From NCBI RefSeq assembly GCF_014836495.1, contig NZ_JACSQT010000004.1, forward strand, positions 62,001 to 126,000: a stretch of DNA of 64,000 nucleotides. The letters run 5' to 3'. A program made the position numbers and the translations under genes. The DNA comes from Cytobacillus stercorigallinarum (lineage in GTDB: Bacteria > Bacillota > Bacilli > Bacillales > Cytobacillaceae). The notes beneath the pieces were generated by a model. That model had not been told where the DNA came from, searched no databases, and worked only from the letters and a program-made list of their open reading frames with translations. Positions 1-8,647 of the stretch are shown here, piece after piece; the first letter of the stretch is position 1, and each line of letters starts with the position of its first letter.

Positions 1-175
1 GTGGTTCATCTAAATGATAGAATGCTTCTAAGTTTCTTTGTACTGCCTCACTTGTCGCACGTTCATTATTAAATGGCGAACCCGGTATAGCATGCATTAG
101 AAAGAATGTAAGTGTGATGATTACCCATAAGGTGATGACCATCGCCCCGAGTCGTTTTCCAATGTACTTAAGCAT
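1..175 (-). CDS. dppB: Dipeptide ABC transporter permease, DppB-like (partial)
   Basis: Only the first 58 codons are inside the window; the gene runs off the left edge. The start is ATG at 175, preceded on the minus strand by a near-perfect TAAGGAGGTG ribosome binding site. The translation begins MLKYIGKRLGAMVITLWVII and continues into FFLMHAIPGSPF. A short basic N-terminus, a first membrane helix and an AIPGSPF-type sequence are typical of DppB/OppB inner-membrane permeases of peptide importers. It starts 13 bp after the dppA stop, matching the dppA-dppB gene order known from Bacillus subtilis. The substrate is inferred from this context and from the family. Confidence 0.85.
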   Translation of the reverse strand, partial: MLKYIGKRLGAMVITLWVIITLTFFLMHAIPGSPFNNERATSEAVQRNLEAFYHLDEP

Positions 176-187
176 AGACACACCTCC

Positions 188-1012
188 TTAGCAATATGAT
201 GTTCTCGAAGCTAATTCAGTCATGACAAGCATGGCACGATAAGCCTCTAAGATGTCTTTCGCTTGAAATTGGACAATGGTTGTTCCCTCTTCTAAATAAG
301 TGCCAGGCATTAAGGCCGCCCACTCTGCTTGACCATAATTAGCAAATTCAATTTTAAGTACTGGGTTTTCGGGCGGGACAAGCGGTTTTACCCTTTCTTT
401 ATTTTCGATGGCTTGCACTGTCTTTTCTTTTAGTAATATCTCCGCCTTTGCTGGTGTCAGGGACTTCACCGCTGACCGGGTAATCGTTTCTTTCACTACC
501 GCTGTCGTTATATGAGGAATCAAACTTTCTGCTTCTTTCGCTGCTTGGTCATCACCAGCCACCATAATGACAGGGACACCGTAGTATCCAGCGACATATG
601 CATTGAACCCCAACTCTCCAACGACTACATCATTAATAAACATATTTCTCACATTAAAAAACATAGAATGCGACATTACACCCTTCATGGAAGCGCGGGC
701 ATGATATCCGACAAAAATTGCCCCAGCATAAGATTCATCTAAGCCTTCAACCATTGAATAGGGCTTCACATCACCTGTGATCAAACTTGTATCTGGATGG
801 AGGTATTCAATCATCAAATTATTCATTTTTGAATGACTATCATTCACAAGCACCTCTTCAAAACCTTGATTGAAGGCCTCTGTGATCACATAGTTCGCCT
901 CATCAGTCATAATTCTCCGACCGCGTTCATAGTTGTTTTTAGCTGAATCTACTTGAGTATGATCAGCAAGTCCTGTAATTCCTTCCATATCGACTGACAC
1001 ATATAATTTCAT
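188..1012 (-). CDS. dppA: D-aminopeptidase, M55 family
   Basis: This 274-residue protein matches the length and layout of the M55 zinc D-aminopeptidase DppA, which removes N-terminal D-amino acids from short peptides in the cytoplasm. The metal ligands known for the B. subtilis enzyme are all at the expected positions: Asp8 and Glu10 in SVDMEG, His60 in VNDSH, His104 in GYHAR and Glu133 in GELG. His115, the proposed catalytic residue, is also present. The gene lies directly upstream of dppB on the same strand, so it is probably the first gene of a peptide uptake operon. The 150 bp upstream hold the terminator of the preceding gene. Confidence 0.93.
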   Translation of the reverse strand: MKLYVSVDMEGITGLADHTQVDSAKNNYERGRRIMTDEANYVITEAFNQGFEEVLVNDSHSKMNNLMIEYLHPDTSLITGDVKPYSMVEGLDESYAGAIFVGYHARASMKGVMSHSMFFNVRNMFINDVVVGELGFNAYVAGYYGVPVIMVAGDDQAAKEAESLIPHITTAVVKETITRSAVKSLTPAKAEILLKEKTVQAIENKERVKPLVPPENPVLKIEFANYGQAEWAALMPGTYLEEGTTIVQFQAKDILEAYRAMLVMTELASRTSYC

Positions 1013-1090
1013 TTGGTCTCCTCCAGCTTATGTTTATTAGAAAATTGAAAATATTTTACAAATACCTTAAGTTCATCATTAGAAACTAAA

Positions 1091-1142
1091 AAAAATCCAA
1101 CGACCAAGGCATAAAGAAAGAAGCCTTTAGTCGCTGGATTTT
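1091..1142 (-). terminator. Intrinsic terminator after the DUF3870 gene
   Basis: The imperfect inverted repeat AAAATCCAACGACCAAGGC / GCCTTTAGTCGCTGGATTTT forms a long stem. On the minus strand it is followed by a T-rich run (forward A run near 1088-1094). It lies 25 bp beyond the stop of the gene at 1167-1484. Confidence 0.75.
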
Positions 1143-1166
1143 AACTGTGATAAACAGAAAAAGCAG

Positions 1167-1484
1167 CTATTTCGTTTTTAATTGGTTATATTTAATAAGT
1201 GCATTTCGATATGCAACCATAATGGCTTTCTGCGATGATCCAAAATATCTCGTTTCGATTTCATTTAATAAGAAGTCCGACTCCAACAAACTTTGCCCAA
1301 CGAAAATAGATTGGATGAAAGCTGATGTTAAACTTATGGTTGATGAGCATTCAGCATCAATAATCTTCCCAGAATCTCGCTCAACCACAAAGGCAATAAA
1401 AAAACCATTGTATTGTTGCATAATTGCATTGTTAGAAGAGGTTTTACTCTCTCCAATAATATAGAGGGTATTTGGCGGAAACAT
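1167..1484 (-). CDS. DUF3870 domain protein
   Basis: A 105-residue protein starting at ATG 1484, with a strong TAGGAGGAAG ribosome binding site. The sequence (FPPNTLYIIGESKTSSNNAI at the N-terminus, then a central region rich in Val, Ile and Ser) fits the small DUF3870 family, which spans essentially the whole protein. No catalytic motif, signal peptide or membrane segment is visible. Family members are often near amino-acid or small-molecule catabolic genes; here the neighbours are a D-aminopeptidase and a D-serine dehydratase operon. It has its own terminator and is separated from alaX by 175 bp, so it may be a single-gene unit. The biochemical function is unknown. Confidence 0.7.
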   Translation of the reverse strand: MFPPNTLYIIGESKTSSNNAIMQQYNGFFIAFVVERDSGKIIDAECSSTISLTSAFIQSIFVGQSLLESDFLLNEIETRYFGSSQKAIMVAYRNALIKYNQLKTK

Positions 1485-1659
1485 TATTCTTCCTCCTAGC
1501 CAGTATGGATATTACATGAGGTGCTTATGTAAGAACATAAACATTCATTGTAATGCATAAGACCCTTACTTAGAATTGTAAACCATTCGTCCTATCTTTG
1601 ACAATCAATTTTCAATATTTTTCTTAATATTTTTTTAATTTCGCCTTATTTATGTTAGA

Positions 1660-2859
1660 TTATATAACATATGAAAGCGCCTTGTCTAGCAGGACTTTTC
1701 CCTCTATACTGCGCTCCCCGCCACCTTGAGCAAAAGTTTGATTACCGCCACCTTTACCTTTTATCTCTTGGAGCAACTTGCTACATATTTCCTTCATGCT
1801 AAAGTCCACTTGCGTTCCACTCGCACAAATACATTGTAGCTTCGTTTCCGTTTCATTAATAAACACGATAAGACTATTATCTTTCTCTGCTGTCATCCAT
1901 TTGGCCATCCATTGCAATTCACTGATTGAACGATCAACAAAAACCTTACCAACAACCAAGCGGTCATCGATTGCCTTTGCTGTAGTCATTAATTGATGTG
2001 CTTCAAATTGCAAAAGTTGTTCTCTATTTCCTTCTAATTGCTTTTGTAGGCTTTTCATATCCAATAAAAGCTTCTTAATTGTTTGCGCTACGTCTTCCTC
2101 AGGTGCACTTAATAACTTGGTTGCTTCCTTCAAAACATTATTTTTCTCATGCAATTGCTGTAATACCCTTCCACCACAAACAAAGTAAATTCGCGTTTTC
2201 TTTTTATGTCTCTCTGTTCCGAGAATTTTAATCGCACTTACTTCACCAGTCGAAGAAGGATGTGTACCGCCACAGCCATTATAGTCAAATGATGGAATAA
2301 TCACTAAGCGAATATGCTGAGAGACCGATGTTTCTTTGCGGAGTGGATACTTGTAAAGATCTTCTTTCTCTACCCACACTGTCTCTATTGCTCTGTTTTC
2401 AAGAATGATTTGATTCGCAACATTTTCCACCCGCTCGAGTTCTTCATCCGTTACATCCTCAATATCCAAATCTATTGAAACAATTTCTTTCCCTAAGTGA
2501 AAGCTAATCGTTTGAAATTGAAACGTTTCAGCAAATGCAGCTGAAAGAATATGCTGACCCGCATGCTGCTGCATATGATCGAAGCGACGGTGCCAATTTA
2601 TTTCACCATCGACTTTCTCTCCCTTGTCTAACAACTGCGCCAAATAATGCCTAATCTCACCCTCTTTTTCTTCAACATTTATTACCTCTACACCATTTAA
2701 CCATCCCTTATCAGCAGGTTGCCCACCACCGCTTGGATAAAATGCCGTTTCTTCTAACACGACGTAGCTACCTTCTGTATCTTTACCTACCTGCGAAATA
2801 TTTGTTGTAAATGTTTGTATATAAGCATCATCATAAAATAACTTTTTCGTGAAATTCAT
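1660..2859 (-). CDS. alaX: Alanyl-tRNA editing protein AlaX-L (trans-editing deacylase)
   Basis: A 399-residue free-standing editing protein of the AlaX-L type. The N-terminal part resembles the beta-barrel of AlaRS (YPSGGGQPAD near residue 41). The zinc editing centre is seen as His99 and His103 in HAGQH plus Cys196 and His200 in CGGTH. The C-terminal part carries a DHHA1-like glycine motif (GKGGGNQTFAQGGG near residue 370). The known role of the family is hydrolysis of Ser or Gly mischarged on tRNA-Ala. The ATG overlaps the dsdA stop as TAATG, so the two are translationally coupled. A GGGGGG run serves as ribosome binding site. Confidence 0.9.
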   Translation of the reverse strand: MNFTKKLFYDDAYIQTFTTNISQVGKDTEGSYVVLEETAFYPSGGGQPADKGWLNGVEVINVEEKEGEIRHYLAQLLDKGEKVDGEINWHRRFDHMQQHAGQHILSAAFAETFQFQTISFHLGKEIVSIDLDIEDVTDEELERVENVANQIILENRAIETVWVEKEDLYKYPLRKETSVSQHIRLVIIPSFDYNGCGGTHPSSTGEVSAIKILGTERHKKKTRIYFVCGGRVLQQLHEKNNVLKEATKLLSAPEEDVAQTIKKLLLDMKSLQKQLEGNREQLLQFEAHQLMTTAKAIDDRLVVGKVFVDRSISELQWMAKWMTAEKDNSLIVFINETETKLQCICASGTQVDFSMKEICSKLLQEIKGKGGGNQTFAQGGGERSIEGKVLLDKALSYVI

Positions 2860-4163
2860 TAGTCTATTCCCCCCAGCTTTTTTGCGAAATGTAAGTATTG
2901 ACGTTGTATTTCTTCAGGGACCATACTACCACCTGTCCCCCATACGAGATGAGTAGCTTCACTCATATTAGTGATACCAACTTGTTCAGAGTACTTTGAT
3001 TCAAGAATTTTTTTCGGACCTAAAAACCCCGCTAAGGCTGAAGGCTCCAAGAACATATCCTCCTCATCCTTTAGAAAATGCATCATTTCATATAACTCCC
3101 GGTCCGAAACAGTATAAACACCACTTATCGCTTTTTCTAACATATGACCAACCAATTGAGAGGGGCGCCCAACAGCAAGTCCATCCGCCTCTGTTTTCAA
3201 CTCGATTCCAATATCCTGTACTGAAATCTTCTCATGCAAGCCTGTCCGTAAACCTAATAACATAGCAGGTGCGTGTGTCGGTTCAGCAAAGAAGCAATGC
3301 ACATGCTCACCAAAGACCTGCTTCAAACCAAAGGTAATGCCCCCTGGCCCCCCACCTACCCCACAAGGTAAGTAGACAAATAATGGATGATCTTGACCAA
3401 TGCTGATTTGCTTTTCTTCTAGCTGTTTTTTCAGACGAAAAGCAGCCACTGCATAGCCAAGAAAAAGATGCTCAGAATGTTCATCATCTATAAAATACAT
3501 GGTCGGATTGCTCTCTGCTTGTCTTCTCCCTTCAGCTACGGCCGCGCTAAAATCTGAAGTATGCTCGATGACTTGTACACCTTTTTGCTTCAACAAATCC
3601 TTCTTCCACTTTTTCGCCTCACTCGACATATGTACATACACGCGAAAACCAAGTTTGGCACCCATTATGCCGATACTTAAACCAAGATTACCTGTAGAAC
3701 CAACAGCTATACTATACTGTGAAAAAAATGCCTGCTCATTAAATAATTTGCTATAATCATCAGTAAGGTTTAGAATCCCTTCAGATAAAGCAAGGTGTTC
3801 TGCATGCTTTAATACTTCATATATCCCACCTCTGGCTTTAATAGATCCAGATATAGGAAGTTCATTATCTGCCTTTAGCAGTAAGTCTCCTTTGACATTT
3901 ACATGTTTTTCCTTCATATTGAACAATGTGAGTAGAGGAGATTCAATGATACCCTTCTGCTTGCTTGTTTCAGGAAAAGCTTTCGCAATATATGGAGCAA
4001 ACCTTTCTAAACGTTTTATTGCGTCTTCAACATGGACAATTGATAAAGAACCACGAATCGTAGAATCATATTGTTGATTCAACCATAATAATGGTTCATA
4101 TTTTACTAACTTTTTAATAAGTGGATCATTTGCTAATAACTGTTGTATTTGATTATTCATCAT
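2859..4163 (-). CDS. dsdA: D-serine ammonia-lyase (D-serine dehydratase)
   Basis: A 434-residue fold-type II PLP enzyme with the length and motifs of DsdA, converting D-serine to pyruvate and ammonia. The PLP lysine is Lys109 in SGSIKARGG. The phosphate-binding glycine loop is seen in [10 protein letters not shown], and a glycine-rich [13 protein letters not shown] segment follows. It is the promoter-proximal gene of a two-gene unit with alaX. The pairing of a serine-consuming enzyme with a Ser-tRNA-Ala deacylase may reflect shared protection against serine-derived toxicity; this is inference. Two adjacent ATG codons (4163 and 4160) are both plausible starts after an AAGGTG box. Confidence 0.92.
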   Translation of the reverse strand: MMNNQIQQLLANDPLIKKLVKYEPLLWLNQQYDSTIRGSLSIVHVEDAIKRLERFAPYIAKAFPETSKQKGIIESPLLTLFNMKEKHVNVKGDLLLKADNELPISGSIKARGGIYEVLKHAEHLALSEGILNLTDDYSKLFNEQAFFSQYSIAVGSTGNLGLSIGIMGAKLGFRVYVHMSSEAKKWKKDLLKQKGVQVIEHTSDFSAAVAEGRRQAESNPTMYFIDDEHSEHLFLGYAVAAFRLKKQLEEKQISIGQDHPLFVYLPCGVGGGPGGITFGLKQVFGEHVHCFFAEPTHAPAMLLGLRTGLHEKISVQDIGIELKTEADGLAVGRPSQLVGHMLEKAISGVYTVSDRELYEMMHFLKDEEDMFLEPSALAGFLGPKKILESKYSEQVGITNMSEATHLVWGTGGSMVPEEIQRQYLHFAKKLGGID

Positions 4164-4264
4164 ATCCTATACACCTTCTTATTATTACGCTTTATCCTTA
4201 TTTTGGCGGAACTTTAGTGGTTTTGTCGAGTGTAATTGTAAAACTCCAGAAAGGAAGAATCCCC

Positions 4265-4708
4265 ATGACTACATTTAAAAAAATGAATCTGCTGAGCCTA
4301 TTTTATGCACTCATCGCTTATTTCCCCATCCTACTTTCGAGCAATGTTAATAGAATCAGTCGATGGACAGGCATAAATGTCAGTATGGTTATCATTATTA
4401 GTAATACACTTATTTTGATTATTCTTCTATTAGGCACTGCCTATATTTTTCATTTAACTACAAAATGGCTGCACCATAAAAAAATAAGGTTTTTTACCAG
4501 CATAACATGGATTCCTTTCTTTTCCATCTTGATGCTTATCACTGCACTATTCTTACCGTTTTCAATGACAATCGAAGCACCTAACCCAGTTACCAGTACC
4601 ATCATTCTTATTTGTGTCATGCTTTACCCTATATACATATTAATTGTTAATGGATTCATCGCCATGACTCAATCATCTGAACAACCTTTAGTAGATAAAG
4701 TGAAGTAA
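4265..4708 (+). CDS. Small integral membrane protein of unknown function
   Basis: The reading frame is open from 4121, but the ATG at 4265 is preceded by an AAGGAAG ribosome binding site, giving 147 residues. About four hydrophobic segments are visible, starting near residues 9, 40, 78 and 108, each roughly 20 residues long, with a positively charged loop (KWLHHKKIRF) between the second and third. I do not recognise a family. It is divergent from dsdA and has no partner on its strand. A role in transport or envelope function cannot be deduced from sequence alone. Confidence 0.65.
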   Translation: MTTFKKMNLLSLFYALIAYFPILLSSNVNRISRWTGINVSMVIIISNTLILIILLLGTAYIFHLTTKWLHHKKIRFFTSITWIPFFSILMLITALFLPFSMTIEAPNPVTSTIILICVMLYPIYILIVNGFIAMTQSSEQPLVDKVK

Positions 4709-5055
4709 AGGTATTTTACTAGCATCAAGGAAAAATTGATTCACAAAGAGTTGTACATATCTTGTGTTACAGCCCTTTTGTGAACGATTTTTCTGTACTG
4801 AATCTCCCCATTAATGAAGGGAGCTAATCTGTTCCACAAAGTGATACTACGATTTCGATTAATTCATTTTCCAATTACGCAAAACTCCCCTCCTCTTTTT
4901 CATCAAACCAATCACTTTTTAGCCAATGCAAAAAAAACCAACGTCTTGAAGCCTCGGCGTCGGATCAAGATATTTTTATATGATACGAAGCACCTATCAT
5001 ATTTCGCAATCAGTTTCCACCACTTTCCTTATTCCCATGTGATGCTTATACTAAT
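4709..5055. other. Intergenic stretch without a supported gene
   Basis: About 350 bp between the small membrane protein and the HAD gene. It holds a possible stem TTCACAAA (4739) / TTTGTGAA (about 4777) that could end the upstream transcript. The plus-strand frame open from 4814 has no ribosome binding site and no recognisable composition, so it is not called. Confidence 0.4.
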
Positions 5056-5110
5056 AAAAAAACTGACTCTATATTGTCGTACGTATACGACAATCTGAGT
5101 CAGTTTTTTA
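5056..5110 (-). terminator. Bidirectional intrinsic terminator
   Basis: AAAAAACTGACTC at 5056 pairs with GAGTCAGTTTTTT ending at 5109, and an inner TTGTCGTA/TACGACAA stem extends it. A and T runs lie on both sides, so it can stop the minus-strand rib/monooxygenase operon and any plus-strand transcript. Confidence 0.85.
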
Positions 5111-5677
5111 TTGGTCGATATTTCTTAAGTACACTTGCCAGTCTTTTATTCTTTCCCAATCACAAGCCGCTTGGTTGTATGATTGGTCCTTTAACAAACA
5201 TGTAACCTTTGTCTCTTTAAGTGTTTGCAATATTTGTGGTTTATCGTCGACATAATAATCTAGCTGAAGGTCTTTAATAATATTCACTTTTTCGTGATCC
5301 TTCATTCCACAGAAAAAATGACCTTCTTCAATTGGAAAACCGAATTGCTTCATCCAAACCTTCGTTTGCTGGCAATAATCCGCACCTCTTGCTGTAATAT
5401 AAAAGATTTCATGCCCCATTGCCGCCAGTTTCTGTAAAAGTTCTAGTGCACCAGGAAAAGCCTTACAATTCGTAAAAAAGATTTCCTCTTGATGTTGATT
5501 CCACATTTTGAAACCTTCGTCATCAGTCAAATCATATAATGAATGGATTTCAAGCGTATTTAATTGTTGAAGTGCAGACGGTTCAACGGCCTTCTTTAAT
5601 TTCCGATTATAAATACTTAATGCATGTCCTCTTAAATCGATTAAAGTATCATCAATATCAAAACCAAACCTCATCAT
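5108..5677 (-). CDS. HAD-superfamily hydrolase, 5'-nucleotidase (NT5C-like) type
   Basis: A 189-residue HAD phosphatase with the nucleophile motif FDIDDTL at the N-terminus (Asp7 and Asp9) and motif II in FYITARG. A later VDDKPQ segment supplies the acidic motif IV. The size and the IDDT form resemble the YqfW/NT5C nucleotidase group. It is the last gene of the operon, 9 bp after ribD. After RibA and RibD the riboflavin route needs dephosphorylation of a pyrimidine ribityl phosphate, normally by HAD enzymes, so it could be a dedicated 5-amino-6-ribitylamino-uracil phosphatase. That role is inference from position; a general nucleotidase is the alternative. Confidence 0.75.
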   Translation of the reverse strand: MMRFGFDIDDTLIDLRGHALSIYNRKLKKAVEPSALQQLNTLEIHSLYDLTDDEGFKMWNQHQEEIFFTNCKAFPGALELLQKLAAMGHEIFYITARGADYCQQTKVWMKQFGFPIEEGHFFCGMKDHEKVNIIKDLQLDYYVDDKPQILQTLKETKVTCLLKDQSYNQAACDWERIKDWQVYLRNIDQ

Positions 5678-5686
5678 TTCAGTCCT

Positions 5687-6775
5687 TTATTTGTTAGTAG
5701 GATATCCAACAAACTTAAAGTCTTTGCCAATAGGAGTCACCGTTACATGCTCTAATTCTATCGCATCACTCATAAGAGTTACACCATTACCTTCTAAAAA
5801 GGTTGGGGCCTCTTTTCCGCCAACTAACTTAGGCGCTAAATAAATGACTACTTTATCAATATAACCAGCCTCTAAAAAGGACGCACTGACATTTCCGCCA
5901 CCTTCAATTAGAACAGAAGCAATCTGCTCTTCTTTTAACATAGTCATTACTTCAACGATGCTGACTTTTTCTGTTGATGTATGGAAAAGACGAATACCCT
6001 TTTCTTCTAACTGTGCTTTCTTCTCATGATCATAGTGATTACCAGTAAAAATCCATGTTGGCGCTAACCCATCATTAACAAGCTGACTTTCCATAGGGAT
6101 ACGTAAAGATGAATCTAACACAAGTCTAATAGGATTTCTACCATTTTGTATTCTAGCCGTTAAAGCTGGGTCATCATGTAACACCGTTCCAATCCCAACT
6201 AAAATCGCTTGATTGCTACTTCTTAACTGGTGTACATCTAATCTTGCTTCTTCTGATGTAATCCATTTACTACTAGCAGTATGGGTCGCAATTTTACCAT
6301 CCAATGAAACACCTGACTTCAATGTAATAAATGGACGCTCAGCAGTTATATAATGATTAAATACCTCATTTATCTCTCTAGCCGCTTGTTCACAAACGCC
6401 AATTACTACTTCGATACCTGCTTTTTCTAATATTTTTACTCCATTCCCACTTACAATCGGGTTGGGGTCTAATGAAGCAATGACACATTTTTTAATCCCC
6501 GCTTGAACAAGCGCCTCCGCGCATGGACCCGTTCGGCCATGATGAGAGCAAGGTTCCAGAGTGACATAAATCGTCGCTCCTCTTGCTTGATCGCCTGCCA
6601 TATTGAGCGCATGAATTTCTGCATGTGGTTCGCCTGCTTTCATATGTGCGCCGATACCCACAATCCGCTGGTTATTAACAATCACGGCACCTACAAGCGG
6701 ATTCGGATCTGTTTGCCCCTTCATCGCTTTGGCATTTTGCAGTGCTAACTCCATGTAAAACTGATCATTACTCAT
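5687..6775 (-). CDS. ribD: Riboflavin biosynthesis bifunctional deaminase/reductase RibD
   Basis: A 362-residue protein of normal RibD length. The N-terminal deaminase half has the zinc and catalytic motif HAEIHAL and the cysteine motif PCSHHGRTGPCAEAL. The C-terminal reductase half begins around LKSGVSLDGKIA and includes VLIEGGGNVSASF. The known reaction is deamination then reduction of the pyrimidine made by GTP cyclohydrolase II. It overlaps ribA by 8 bp, so the two are coupled. The usual riboflavin partners RibE, RibH and the DHBP synthase domain are absent from this operon, suggesting a duplicate or specialised copy. No FMN riboswitch was seen upstream. Confidence 0.92.
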   Translation of the reverse strand: MSNDQFYMELALQNAKAMKGQTDPNPLVGAVIVNNQRIVGIGAHMKAGEPHAEIHALNMAGDQARGATIYVTLEPCSHHGRTGPCAEALVQAGIKKCVIASLDPNPIVSGNGVKILEKAGIEVVIGVCEQAAREINEVFNHYITAERPFITLKSGVSLDGKIATHTASSKWITSEEARLDVHQLRSSNQAILVGIGTVLHDDPALTARIQNGRNPIRLVLDSSLRIPMESQLVNDGLAPTWIFTGNHYDHEKKAQLEEKGIRLFHTSTEKVSIVEVMTMLKEEQIASVLIEGGGNVSASFLEAGYIDKVVIYLAPKLVGGKEAPTFLEGNGVTLMSDAIELEHVTVTPIGKDFKFVGYPTNK

Positions 6776-7523
6776 CTCTCGACACCTCTTCTGCCTGAAG
6801 ATGCCCGGATTTTAATACCTTTGTCTGCAAATACTTTTCATTAAAATCAGAGATATCCCCCCATAGCGGTGTACGGCCAACTAATAAGGCTCCTGCATCT
6901 GTTAGTGCATCTAGCTTTTTAGGATTATTCGTGATTAATGTAATAGGCTTCTTCCTCAATTGTTGTAATACAGCAATTGCTTCATCATATTTACGAGAGT
7001 CATCCACAAAGCCAAGCTCTTCATTTGCCTCGACGGTATCATAACCATTTTCCTGCAGCACATAAGCCATTGCCTTACTAAATAAACCTATTCCTCTTCC
7101 CTCATGATTAGCTAAGTAAAACAATGCTCCCGAACCATTTGCCACCATCATTTTCATAGATTGTTTGAGTTGATATCCGCAATCACACCGTTTGCTACCA
7201 AAAATATCTCCGGTATGACAAATCGAGTGAAAACGGACCAAGGCATCTTCACTTTCCTCAAAATCACCGTATACAAGGACACTCGATTGCTGTGAATCAG
7301 CAAGGTTAGCAGAAGATAAGTGAGCAACTACCTTGCTAGTATCTTCCATCATTTCAGCACTGTCTAACCAGCAATACCATTTGAAATGCACAGTTTCTCC
7401 ATCTAGGTTTACAGGTAAGCGTATCGGTCCTACTAAATAAACAGAACGATCACCTCGATCAATTCTCTGAATCTTTTTTTCTAATATTTCAATTGCTCTT
7501 GTTTCTAGATTAATTTGGTTCAT
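6768..7523 (-). CDS. ribA: GTP cyclohydrolase II, stand-alone RibA
   Basis: A 251-residue GTP cyclohydrolase II without the DHBP synthase domain found in the RibBA fusions of most Bacillus. Zinc ligands are seen in CHTGDIFGSKRCDCG. The GTP-binding and catalytic region is ANHEGRGIGL, followed by GYDTVEANEELGF and ITNNPKKLDAL. The N-terminus is about 40-50 residues longer than in E. coli RibA. The variant YLANHEGRG differs from the more usual YLRGHEGRG, so this is a divergent subgroup. Given its partners it either boosts flavin supply for the monooxygenase or feeds a pyrimidine-derived product. Confidence 0.9.
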   Translation of the reverse strand: MNQINLETRAIEILEKKIQRIDRGDRSVYLVGPIRLPVNLDGETVHFKWYCWLDSAEMMEDTSKVVAHLSSANLADSQQSSVLVYGDFEESEDALVRFHSICHTGDIFGSKRCDCGYQLKQSMKMMVANGSGALFYLANHEGRGIGLFSKAMAYVLQENGYDTVEANEELGFVDDSRKYDEAIAVLQQLRKKPITLITNNPKKLDALTDAGALLVGRTPLWGDISDFNEKYLQTKVLKSGHLQAEEVSRDE

Positions 7524-7542
7524 CTATTTTCCCCCCTAAGAC

Positions 7543-8634
7543 TCAGGCAGAGACAAACTGCTCTCTGTATGAGGCCTCCATCTTTTGTTGCTCTAATTGT
7601 AGTGATTCAATATCCGTTCTTCTATATCTTTCAAACTCATTTAAGCATGCTGCACTTGTATCGTTTGCCGCTAAAGCTTTAACTATCGTTGGATATAATG
7701 TTTCTGCATCAATCAAGGCACTATTCAAGCCAAATGCACCTGTGGGACTCATCGTATGAGCTGCGTCTCCCATTAATACTAAGCCATCCTTGACCCAAGT
7801 TTGGCAACGACAACTTTGTACATTTAGTAAAATAAAATCCTGCCACGATTGAATATACTTTAACACAGATTGTTGTAAATCTGGAAATGCCTGAATTAAC
7901 TTTTCTACATATGTTTCCACTGGTTGTTTCCTAATTTCTGCAAAAGCACCTTTATCTATATTCCATCCCACTTGAATGAAAGAATTCGTTTGTGTAAAAA
8001 GCGCTAATTGATGATCCATTACTAAGCCTTGTCGTATAACGGGTTGCCAGTTTTTTGGTGCGGGGAATTTTGCCCAAAGTAAATCATAATCATGTTCAAT
8101 TTTTTCAAAGGGAATTTTAGCAAGCTTTCTGATCGTTGAATGCCTACCATCTGAACCAATAACAATGGAGGAGTGAATCGTTATTTCTTCTCCATTTTTC
8201 CTTTTCGCTCTGACCCCTTTAACTTTCCCATCTGACATTATCAATTCAGTAGCCCTTGTGCCTGTTAATAGTCGATAGGTGGAGAACTGTAAAGATTCTT
8301 TTAATAAGACGGATAATAAATGCTTTTGCGGTACATGAATGCCAACATGTCTTTCATCCGGTGCCGGAGAAACCGTCCTAAGAATTCTCCCGTTTCGCCA
8401 GTACTCTATACCTTCCATCGGCAATATACCTAATTGTTTGACTTGGTCAAACAATTGATACTTTTTCAGTACATTTTCACCTAAGTGATTTAAATGTTCT
8501 CCTCTGAATTCTTTATCCATATTTTCATTACGTTCTAGCACGATGACATTGATGCCATTTTTCGCTAATAAATATCCTAATAATGCGCCGCCAGGCCCGG
8601 CACCAACAATACATACATCGTAGTTAACATCCAT
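7543..8634 (-). CDS. FAD-dependent aromatic-type monooxygenase
   Basis: A single-component flavoprotein hydroxylase of the PHBH/UbiH fold, 363 residues from the ATG at 8634, which has an AAAGGTG box; a longer TTG start at 8655 is less likely. FAD-binding motifs are VGAGPGGALLGYLLA at the N-terminus, a DG motif in IGSDGRHST, and GDAAHTMSPTGAFGLN near residue 290. No membrane or export signal is present. It lies 13 bp after the dioxygenase gene, consistent with hydroxylation of a ring that is then cleaved. The substrate is not evident; a phenol, quinol or heteroaromatic ring is possible. Confidence 0.88.
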   Translation of the reverse strand: MDVNYDVCIVGAGPGGALLGYLLAKNGINVIVLERNENMDKEFRGEHLNHLGENVLKKYQLFDQVKQLGILPMEGIEYWRNGRILRTVSPAPDERHVGIHVPQKHLLSVLLKESLQFSTYRLLTGTRATELIMSDGKVKGVRAKRKNGEEITIHSSIVIGSDGRHSTIRKLAKIPFEKIEHDYDLLWAKFPAPKNWQPVIRQGLVMDHQLALFTQTNSFIQVGWNIDKGAFAEIRKQPVETYVEKLIQAFPDLQQSVLKYIQSWQDFILLNVQSCRCQTWVKDGLVLMGDAAHTMSPTGAFGLNSALIDAETLYPTIVKALAANDTSAACLNEFERYRRTDIESLQLEQQKMEASYREQFVSA

Positions 8635-8647
8635 AAGGTTCACCTTT

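Noticed and set aside
4814-5098. Plus-strand frame of 94 codons
   Set aside because: No ribosome binding site, runs into a terminator stem, and no recognisable composition.
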